A stretch of 64,000 bases of DNA from the NCBI RefSeq assembly GCF_026914185.1, contig NC_070562.1, forward strand, positions 1,798,001-1,862,000. Direction: 5' to 3'. The notes under the pieces are model-generated. The model made no database searches. It saw nothing but the letters and a program-made list of their open reading frames with translations, and was not told where the DNA came from. How positions within the stretch are numbered: the stretch's first letter is position 1; every line of letters starts with the position of its first letter. Source of the DNA: Puccinia triticina (taxonomy: Eukaryota > Basidiomycota > Pucciniomycetes > Pucciniales > Pucciniaceae). This document shows positions 55,587 to 64,000 of the stretch, one piece after another. The translations under genes and the position numbers were made by a program.

Positions 55587-55801
55587 TTCTTTTGTCTTTC
55601 CAACCTATCCACTCATTTTTTTTCTTTTTTTCTCTCTCTTTCATCTGTTTCCAGTTTCTTGTCAAGGGGGGGGATGTTGTGACATGTAGTTAGTTCTCAA
55701 ATGCAACAACTGTCACAGTGTTTGGTAGATAGTACATCTACATGATTTTCTTACTATGTAATAAAATCATCTATCCTGCAAGCTACCACTCCAACAGCTT
55801 C

Positions 55802-57338
55802 CAGTGGTGAATAGGGGTAAAATTGGCTGTAGAATCCATTTATGAGGTCCATTTGGTGGTATCTTGAAGCCTAGGGTGAGTAAATATATGTATGAGAAAA
55901 AACTTTTGATTTTTCACTTTTCCGTCTACCACACCGTCTGAAATACCTTGGTATCAACATTTATTGAGCATGGCAATATTGTGTGCACATTGCCTTCCCT
56001 TTTGGGCTGGTGTGTGAACACCATATTGGTCATTGAGGGGATTGACATCTCCACTCAATGATTGCTCTGATTTGGTCATTGAGTGGAGTGACCTCTCCTA
56101 TCAATGACTGTTCTGTTCTGGTCATTGGATGGAGTAACACCTCTTGATGACCATTCCAGACCGGTCATTGGGGGGGGACAAACATCTTGACTCAATGACC
56201 CGCCTGTGCCCCCCATCATGTGGGGTAGCACCCTGGCATGGATGTACTCCACTCAATGTTTGGCCATTGAGTGGCCTGTGTGCTTTGCTGTATAATTTGG
56301 GTATGTGTTTAATATGGGCACTCCAAAAAAGAGGAGATTTGGAGCCCACTCCAATGAATATTGCACCTAATCTAGCTTAACTAAGCCTTTCAAATGAAGT
56401 GTCCGGGGGACCCCACCTGGAGTAATCTCTGCAAGCCCATAGGAGAGGCTGATGAATGATTTCTGACAGCTGGTAGTCAAAGGAAAAATTTTACCCCAAA
56501 AACACCAAAACACAATTTCACAATCAACAAAATATGTACAGAGAGATCTGATTGTGGCAGGACTGGTACACACCCTCACCTATTTCATTGAGGCCTAAAC
56601 TCCAAAACTGATTGAAGGAATCCTGAAGGATATTTCATTGCTCTGAAGATCCATTTTTGGATTTTCTGATACTATGAAAGATTGGATATCCTATCTGCCA
56701 CAAAATGTAAAAATTGAGTGGCTGCAGGTGTAGGATCTGCAGATATCTGTGGGTTTGTGAATCCAAGATCCACAACTGAACCATACATTTCTTCATTGTT
56801 TTATTTTTATTTTTGGAAGATTTGTACAGGGAGAATGGTTTGGATTGAGGAGATGAGACCAGCACCATTTGGAAGCTGAGATACAGAAGTATATTTTGAA
56901 TCTGGGGCAGGTCCACCGGAGCTGAGGGGGAGGCTGGGTGAGGCTAAGTATTTTTCCTTCAGCCATTCATGATTTCTTTCTCAGCCAAATTTTTGACTTT
57001 GTGCACCATTCTCTCCCTGCAGCAGGGGCTGCTTTGCAGCCTGCCACAGCAAGCCTGCCATCAGGGGGGGGCTTGTGTCAAGTTAGCACCTACTTGAGTG
57101 CCAAGCCAAAGTCCTTTGTTAAAAGGATGGAGTGCTTGGGAATTCCCTCCTTTTTATTTTTGAGTGCATCTAGCCGCACTTCCCTATTTTGGTAAATTGA
57201 TTGCCAGGTTCTTTACTCCAACAAAAATGGAGTGCCCATCACAAGACTCAAAATCCCAGCACTCCAAGTTTTTTGGAGTATCATCCCCCCAAAGCCAAAA
57301 ACGTGGAGTGCACATAGTAAGTTTTTGGAGTACCTTTA
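55802..57338. other. Intergenic with a short palindromic minisatellite (56018-56290)
   Basis: GGTCATTGAGTGGAGT...CTCAATGACTGTTC units repeat at 56018-56290, the same design as the arrays at 13835 and 22995 but only about six copies. The rest has no recognisable gene. Confidence 0.5.
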
Positions 57339-57647
57339 GGCTCCGTTTGGAGCCACTATAATTGTGTGATATAATCTGGAATTTTGTGACATGTGATCAA
57401 GTTTTGGCAGACCTGATCAGATGTCACATAGGATGTCAGGCAAAAAAACTGGCCCCGTTTGGCTGCCGCGTTATACGTCATAAATTGTTAAATTTATGAT
57501 GCCGCGACCCAAAGTTCGCCCCCCGTTGCCACCAAAACTTTGAAACCCCCGGGGGTCGCGCGTCATAAATTCAACCATTTATGACGTATAACGTGGCAGC
57601 CAAACGGGGCCATATATCGCCCGGATTATATCGGCTCCAAACGGGGC
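57339..57647. mobile_element. MITE with a second MITE nested inside (57451-57611)
   Basis: The outer ends GGCTCCGTTTGGAGCCACTATAAT and ATTATATCGGCTCCAAACGGGGCC are inverted; TTA precedes the left end but ATA follows the right, so the duplication has decayed. The inner element, GGCCCCGTTTGGCTGCCGCG... to ...GTGGCAGCCAAACGGGGCC, has about 60-bp arms that pair almost fully (including TTATACGTCATAAAT). Both share the GGCCCCGTTTGG terminus of the larger Harbinger-like elements. Confidence 0.7.
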
Positions 57648-57688
57648 CATAGGCTGACCCATAAAAAATGTAAATATATGCGATTTGA

Positions 57689-60600
57689 TCAATATGTATA
57701 CTTGAAGTCTGGATGTTGGTCACCTAAATGGTCCCAAGATTGTGCAGATAACAAATCTTGATCTTGGCCACTCTCGACTTGAGTGGCAGAACCTTCTAAA
57801 TTATGAATAGTAAACTTCTCAAGCAGCTTGTTTCTTTTGTATAATTTGTTCCTTTGAGCATGGCCCAGCCAAATCATATTGAGGATACCAACGATAATGA
57901 GAATTCCTCCGCTGTAAAAAATAGCATGATCAGCTATGTAGACAACTCATTTTTCCGGAAGATGAGACTGCACGCGTCGGGTCCTGAAAAGATTATGCTG
58001 GGCTGAACTCACAATGCTAAGCTCAATCCCGTCAGAAGATGATACCTTGGCGGGCGCCCGAGAACAAAAATCTAAGGCACAAGTGAGAATCGGAAATATG
58101 ATGTGGTCAAACAGACCTATTAGTTCCTCTACTTGGAGAGACCAATGATGATCAACTTCATCGATAGAAACAAAAAAACTTATTCACCCAAGCGCTGAGT
58201 AATGAACCCATGGCCCCCGACATAGACCCTAGGCCAATCGTGCTCGCTTTGCGCTTGTAGGGTTCACTATTGTTGCTCGCCCAAGCTGATAAGGTAGGCA
58301 TCACAGCATACGCACCAGGCGAGCAGATAAAAAGCGAACCATACCGCACTCGATAATCACTCGAAGCGTAAAACACTGCAAAGCCGACAGCTGAAACTGT
58401 CGCACAACATATAGTCGCCATGCCTCGAGCTTGAAAGCGATCCGATAGATACGAGACGCCCAAGACGGTAACAAATGCCAAACTCAAGGGTGGTACTGCG
58501 ATTATTGTGTGGCGTATTATGATGATAGTAAAGAGAGTCAGGGGCCTCAGATGTGCATGATGAATTTGCAAAAAGGAAATGCATACCAGAATAAAGCTGA
58601 GTGGCTGTTGGTGAGTAACCAAACTTTTAGAGATTTGAACATGAAGTAAGTCGGAAATAGCGGGACGGGACTTTTCTGAATGGAAAATCACTGAGTGGAT
58701 AACTGAGAGTGCAATCGATTTTGTATGGAAAAGACTCTTGTCAGCAAATCCATGAAGTGAGAACTGAAAGCCAAGCAGAAAGATGTCACTGACTTGTAGG
58801 TGTAAAATAAGCCAGACTGGCGATGTTGTTTGCAGACGCAAACTGAGCAATACTCAACATAACAACACGTGGGCTTTTAAAAGCTTCCCAGACCTGTTGA
58901 CTCGTGGACTTGGCGGGATGATTTTCATCCAAAATCGCTGAGGAAGCGAGGCTGGTCATCACGTTTCTCTCAAGTCTTTCGATAAGAATGCTGGACGAGG
59001 AGAGAAAGTGCAACGTTAGATCATTCTAAGCTTTTTTAACCGCGGAAAAGGGGGAAAATTGATGGCATTACGTTTTTTCTTCGTTTGTTAAGAGTTTCAT
59101 TCTCTTGATACTTGATGGCATTAAAAAGAAGCTAATAATACCAAAAACTATCGTAACCAAACCCTCAATCTACGCGTAGTTAAAAGTAAAAATCCAAGTT
59201 AACAACCGAATAGTGTTTCTCAAATGATTTCCAGGTGTGCCGTGTTTGTACATTTCTAATCGAAACTGGAAGACTTGCCTGGAAAACCCAACTCCAACCT
59301 GTGTGTCCCCCACGTCCATCCAGCTTGACGATCGCGTAGGTCAATAATCCTGAAGCCACTCCAGATAAACACATTGTGCTGAAAAACAAGCCAATTCGAA
59401 GCTGTAGCTCGGTCCTACGTTTTTATAAGTCTTGTCAGCAAAATGAAATCAACAGATTACGCTTTGGACCAAGGCCTATACGCTATACTTACTTGGTGTA
59501 AAACATCGATAGATAGAGCACAAGTCCGGGATACAGGCCGCCTTTGAAAAGAGCAGTCAATCATATGCCAAAATACATTGATTTTACTCACCCTCCACCA
59601 AGCCCAAAAAGAATCTAAGACCAGGATGATATTGAAGCGTAAGATATAAGCGCTATTCTGTTGACTTTCCGTTCTACTTTTTCTTCTTCTTTCTGCCACG
59701 ATAAGATGTTTTTTGACTGACCTAGCTACTAACAATCCACTATAGCTGATAACATTCCGGGATAATTGATATACACATGCAAAAGAAACTTCCCTGAAGC
59801 ATGACCAACAGTTTGCATATCTAATCAACGAGGCACTGACCTTTTAACAAAACCATGAAGGAAAGTCACCAATCCCCAGAGGATGACAGTCAGAGGAATT
59901 TGAACTCCAGCACCAATTCTGCGCATCTTTGATTCAATAGGGGTAAGCCGAGTATAAACTAAATGAGATCAAAGAAAGTACATATAAAAGCTGAGGATTC
60001 TACTTGTTGAGAAGGTCAAAAGAATGAGCGCCTAGGACCACTTACCGTTAACATTGCAGGAAGCTCCACAAGCTGCGGAAAAAACAAGTCAATCTGTCAT
60101 CTTTTATATATTTCAAACTGAAAATTTGGCTCAACTATGTAGGGTCTGTGCGCGTGGTGAAAAAGGTGGAGAGAAGATTTGCCCAATTAGTGATCCATAG
60201 AACTTCTAGGCTCTTGCATAAATTCATCAGATGTGCGTTTTCTTACATAAAAGTCACAGTCAAGGCCATGGAGAAATCGTAGTCGCTCATCTGCAGGTCT
60301 TTTTGAAGACCTAGTGTTGCACTCGAGGCAAAGTGACATAGCACTGGTCAGCTCTTCAATCAACGATCCTCTGCGAGCCAAATTGCCCGGGTGACCTCAT
60401 ACCTACGATTCGCACGTTACCTGAGTTTTCGGTGTTAGGGAGAAAAAATTGAATGAGTATTACAAACCAATTGACAAAGCCGATCTCAAAAACACTATAT
60501 CTCAATCTGCAATCAGCTCACCAAGATTTGACCGATCCAGATAGCTAAAGAAGAAGCATGAGATCACCATGGGCATGATACTGGAATCAGAATGAAATGG

Positions 60601-60779
60601 GCCATTAACACTTGGAAGTTTGAGTAACGCTAATCGTTGAGACGGGGCTTCACTTACAACAGGTCTAACTTGAGTAATGCGCGCCTTTCTAGCGAGGTGC
60701 TGGCATCGGATATTTCAGACTTCTCTTTGAGATCAATTGCTTTTCTCGTCTTGATTGCTTTTTCTTCCTCGTTCGTCAT
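57689..60779 (-). CDS. MFS transporter, allantoate permease (Dal5/ACS) family
   Basis: About 17 exons can be placed on the minus strand: 60658-60779, 60522-60580, 60403-60420, 60247-60310, 60136-60145 (micro-exon), 60046-60072, 59841-59958, 59722-59745, 59592-59614, 59493-59541, 59279-59414, 59072-59169, 58794-58990, one ending at 58587, 58188-58495, 58013-58071, 57689-57911. Translated pieces follow the anion:cation symporter family: CFFFSYLDRSNLGNVRIVG, QMSDYDFSMALTVTF, LVELPAML, YSGLLVARFFLGLVEGGLYP, GHTGWSWVFQ, EGLVTIVFGIISFFLMPSSI, LAYFTPT, YSPTATQLYSVPPLSLAF, SYLSDRFQARG, SAWASNN, and a C-terminus DQHPDFKYTY. It would be a 12-helix plasma-membrane carrier for organic anions, allantoate or vitamins; the substrate is unknown. 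One intron (after 59279) has a GC donor. The reading phase at 59958-60046 and at 58794 to the next exon did not resolve, so either my boundaries are off or small indels exist. Confidence 0.82.
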
Positions 60780-61554
60780 GAGGAATGTGCGAGAAAGCTG
60801 GCTGCGTTTTGATAAGTATATGTTAGTGTCAACCTCAAACTCCGATAATTATTGCTTGAAGGGACGATGTACATAAGTAGTAGATGTTGATTCCGGAGTC
60901 AGGTGGCGGGTTCTGGGGTGTTCACGATATGTGCTAATTTCGAATTATACTCTGACGATTGCGGCAGTCATGATATGAATTTTAGCCCCCATCATGATGG
61001 GCTTGCTCCCGTGGCCGTCCAAACAGTTTACGTTACACCAAAACCTACGAAAACGCTTGCGAATGCGATGTATTTAATTTGAAGAAGGTTTGTTTGCTTA
61101 TGAACAATTTTAGTAAACTTTATACTCGTGGAATCTTGCTTCCAAAGGGGAGCTGCCCACCAAGCCCAAACACCTCCACGTCAGAGTGGAGGACTTCCCG
61201 TCGCCTAAATGGCTTGATTTAGCGGGAGGCACTAAACCTTGTTTGCTGGTGAAAACTTGATCTCGATCACTTTTCACCAGCCCGTAAGGTTTGGCCTTTC
61301 CCTCCAGATCAATTGTTTTAGCCGACGGGAGGTCCTCCAGTAAATCACCATATTTTTCATGTATTTATTTAAATAGTTGGCCGAGTTGCTGTTTTGGGAT
61401 CTGACAAGCTATCGAGTCACATGGCACGGAACAGCAGACCGGGAGAACTTGAATGTAGCCAAGCAATGCCAAGTTCATTCGGTTGCTGCATAGAAAAAAA
61501 GTGACATTGGGTACATACAACTCAAAGCGGCAAGGAAAAAAACACTTTTGGATG
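60780..61554. other. Upstream region of the MFS gene, no recognisable feature
   Basis: It probably holds the MFS promoter. An inverted pair, GGACTTCCCGTCG(C/G) near 61191 and CGACGGGAGGTCCTCC near 61323, bounds about 150 bp (with TTTAGCGGGAGGC and TTTTCACCAGC inside) and may be a small degenerate palindromic element. Confidence 0.4.
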
Positions 61555-61556
61555 TA

Positions 61557-62229
61557 CAGTGGGTAGACAATTGTATCCACCACACGTTTTTGGACTCTAG
61601 AATCTCCCCCACCAAATTCAAGTCATTCCTTCCAGTGAGATGGTTCAAAATAGGCTTAAAAAGATGAATGTGATAAAATAAAAATGAAAAAACAAAGTTG
61701 TCATTTTTTAAAAAAGTTGAAAAAACACAAGTTTTTCTTGCAAGCTTAATTCTTTTTTTCAGAGAAAGTTGAATAGGCAGAAAGCAAGTGTGGAACATGA
61801 AAAGAATGATAATAAATGAAAAAAAATGCAACCCAAAAAAAGTTTTGGCTTGGTGGGTGGACAATCTGCAGTCAAAATGGGGAAATTACAGTGCCAGAAT
61901 GCCAGGTATGCTGATGAATGACTCACTGCGCACATCTTTTAAACCACATAGAATCAATTTTTTTCAATTTTTTTACTTATAATTATTCATTTCAGATATC
62001 ATACTATCATTCCTCAATCTTCATTTTTTTTTTGAGAAAATTATTGCATTTTTTGGTTTTTTTGTTCAATTTTTTTAAATTACACAACTTTGATTTTTGT
62101 GTTTGTTTTTTCATATTTGTGTTTTGAAGAATATTTTGAACCATCTCACCAATACTAGTGACTTGAAGTTGGTTGGTTGAGTTTCTGTGGTCCAAAAATG
62201 GTGTGGCGGATACAATTGTCTACCCACTG
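61557..62229. mobile_element. TA-flanked TIR element (CAGTGGGTAGACAATTGTATCC), 673 bp
   Basis: The left CAGTGGGTAGACAATTGTAT and right ATACAATTGTCTACCCACTG ends are exact inverted copies. Similarity continues inward for over 100 bp (TGGTTCAAAATA / TATTTTGAACCA). TA flanks both sides (61555-61556, 62230-62231). No transposase frame; Tc1/mariner-type MITE. Confidence 0.85.
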
Positions 62230-62249
62230 TACAGTAATTTCAAAAGAGG

Positions 62250-63347
62250 CACCAGGGGAGATATGTTCCCACTCCCCAGGGAGTGCCAGAGCTGAATTTT
62301 ATGTGAGTTTTGGTTGGATGTGAGCCTGATGTGGATTAGTAACTCATCCCCAAAATAGTAAATTGGATGGAGAAGTTAGTGAAAAGTCAGTCACAATTGA
62401 TTTGGAAGTCAACACAATGTTGTGTAGAATTCTTTTGTTTTCTATGTACAACTGTAGGAAGAAATATGATGAAATGATATTTCACCAAATTCCAACTCAT
62501 CAATTGCTCCTGTTTACTGATTTTTAAGGATAGCAAAGCAAAATTCCCATTCTCAAAGGTAATTCCTCCAAAAAAATGGGTTTCTTGTAATTCACATTAT
62601 ATGCCCTGATGTACAAAATTAAACTAAAAGTTGACTTGGTATTATTGGGTTTAGATTTTTGGAATGTGGTAATGTTGCAGTCATTGAAATTGAAACCCAT
62701 TTTCTTGGAAATGCGGGAATTAATTTGAATTTGGCTGATAAAAATGACAAAAAACTGTTTTAATAGGGTGAAAGTCTGAGTTAAGTCAAGGTTGGATTGC
62801 GGTGCCAATTCACTTTGGCCATATATCCTGTCCTCCTCACGAAAATGATCTAGTGAATTTTGTATTTTTTTGCTTTTCAAAATTCACATGTGCACATGCA
62901 AGTTAACCTTTTTGCACTTTTCTAATAGTCACCCTGATGTACGCGCGTACATTGAGGTGGAAATATCACAGGATGGGCCTTTCACAGCCACATGAAAAGT
63001 AAAAAATTTGTTTTGAGACACCAATTGTCCCCCTGATGTACGCGAGTACATGAGGGGGAAAAAATCACAGGCTGGGCCTTTCACATCTCCATGGAAAGGA
63101 CACACTGGTCATGGAGCCAAGAAAGGACTATATTCTGGATGAGTTCTGGATGAATTATAGATGAGTTCTGGATGTTTTTTTGGCAAGTTATGGTTTATTT
63201 CAGGATGATTTCCAACTGATTTCCACACTGACTTCCAGTCTTGTTCATACCTATTCAATATTGCTTTACCAAAGGCCTCCAGCACAGTTATGGAAAAAAG
63301 TTACGGTAAGGCACTCCCTGGGGAGTGGGAAAATATCTCCCGTGGTG
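62250..63347. mobile_element. TIR element, 1.1 kb, with internal direct repeats
   Basis: The left CACCAGGGGAGATATGTTCC and right GGAAAATATCTCCCGTGGTG ends are inverted, extending inward to CCCACTCCCCAGGGAGTGCC (about 40 bp in all). GAGG lies on both sides (62246-62249, 63348-63351). Inside, a roughly 60-bp unit occurs twice (62932 and 63031: CCCTGATGTACGCG(C/A)GTACAT..., then GGGCCTTTCACA). No credible gene. Confidence 0.65.
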
Positions 63348-63619
63348 GAGGATGGTGAAGGGGTCATGGATCTTCCATGGATGAATTTTCCTCACCCAGC
63401 CAAACCTTGCTGCTAAAGTTAGGGTCTGATGACATATAAGTTGGATTTTCACAAACCTAATTGGGGGGTTCACAATTGACTTTCACCAGGAAGATTTTAT
63501 CACCTCACCAGGAGAGATGCGCAAGCTGCGCAATTAAATTTTAGCCTCACCCCAGGAAGTTTTTATGCTGGCGGAGCAACGGAAATGTACTGGCGCCCAT
63601 CCTCACCCATCACACCATG

Positions 63620-64000
63620 AACTCAGGCCGGTCAAGACATCAAGACCGGCCATTGATCTCATATGCCTGTATTTACCATACACCTCAACCAATGACCAAT
63701 CAATATCATCAGGTCAAGCAGGACGCACCCCTGCACCTCACTTGATGACCAACCCAGTTATTGGGTGGATACATACTCCACTCGATGACTTTGGGTCATC
63801 GAGTGGATCACCACTACCCGGTCATTGAGTGGGTACGCACTCCCCCACTCAATGGCCAACCCGGTCATTGAGGGGATACATACTCACTCAATGACCAATG
63901 ACCTAAAGGTCATCAAGTGAGTGGGTAACCAATACCCGGTCATTGAGTGGGTACAACTCCACTTGATGATCCGATTGTGTCATCCAGATCCACTCAATGG
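63620..64000. repeat. Palindromic minisatellite at the right window edge
   Basis: Units CCACT(C/T)(A/G)ATGACC...GGTCATTGAGTGG(G/A) repeat to the window end, in the same family as those at 13835 and 22995. Just before it, at 63465-63481, is a lone GGGGGGTTCACAATTGA terminus. Confidence 0.75.

Larger units (their letters stand above)
44729..55796 (+). mobile_element. Ty1/copia element, complete but decayed, split by a nested gag-only element
   Basis: Two 122-bp LTRs (44729-44850 and 55675-55796; TGTTGTGACATG...CTCCAACA or ATCCAACA) are flanked by GCTTC (44724-44728, 55797-55801). A polypurine tract AAGGGGGGGGA abuts the right LTR. GGTTATGAGCC follows the left LTR where a primer-binding site is expected. 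Gag and pol are on the plus strand and are split by the 5.7-kb insertion at 46773-52458. Confidence 0.93.

Noticed and set aside
61365..61864. Minus-strand frames of 72 and 129 codons
   Set aside because: They overlap the terminus of the TA-flanked TIR element and have no family features.

Overview
The window looks like a transposon-dominated stretch of a basidiomycete genome, most likely a rust fungus (Pucciniales). The reasons are host genes split by many short GT-AG introns (U4/U6.U5 tri-snRNP factor Sad1/USP39, ISD11, an allantoate-permease-type MFS carrier), layered Ty1/copia, Ty3/gypsy and gag-only LTR elements, a hAT remnant, and many palindromic MITEs. This assignment is an inference; no rRNA or marker gene is present.

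Layout. 0-4.2 kb: a decayed copia element (minus strand) whose reverse transcriptase is cut by an LTR of a second family. 4.8-7.6 kb: GTGGATTCC-rich palindromic sequence, a small MITE and a broken calcium-channel (Cch1-like) fragment. 9.7-13 kb is the first gene island: a hAT remnant tail-to-tail with ISD11, and ISD11 head-to-head with Sad1/USP39. 13.7-19.05 kb is a PIF/Harbinger-like element (TTA target duplication) opened by a second TIR element, which itself contains two solo LTRs and a palindromic minisatellite. 19.1-20.0 kb encodes a candidate secreted protein. 20.9-30.4 kb is mostly non-coding, with MITEs and a shorter relative of the Harbinger-like element. 30.5-38.4 kb is a foldback element made of palindromic satellite, invaded by two solo LTRs and by a young gypsy element with an intact 1153-residue pol but no gag. 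39-41.4 kb is palindromic minisatellite opened by another LTR. 44.7-55.8 kb is a complete but decayed copia element, interrupted by a gag-only (TR-GAG type) element that carries an intact 981-residue gag. 57.7-60.8 kb holds the MFS carrier gene (about 17 exons). 61.5-63.4 kb holds two further TIR elements, and the window ends in palindromic minisatellite.

How it fits together. The insertion order can be read from target-site duplications and one related empty site. Three themes recur. First, non-autonomous elements split the retroviral-type functions: one has only gag, another only pol. Second, short palindromic arrays fill DNA-transposon-like elements and are repeatedly invaded by LTR elements. 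Third, decay by C-to-T change at CpG has removed integrase catalytic residues, made stop codons and altered target duplications, as expected if repeats are cytosine-methylated. The host genes are ordinary housekeeping and transport genes; I see no cluster or operon-like system.
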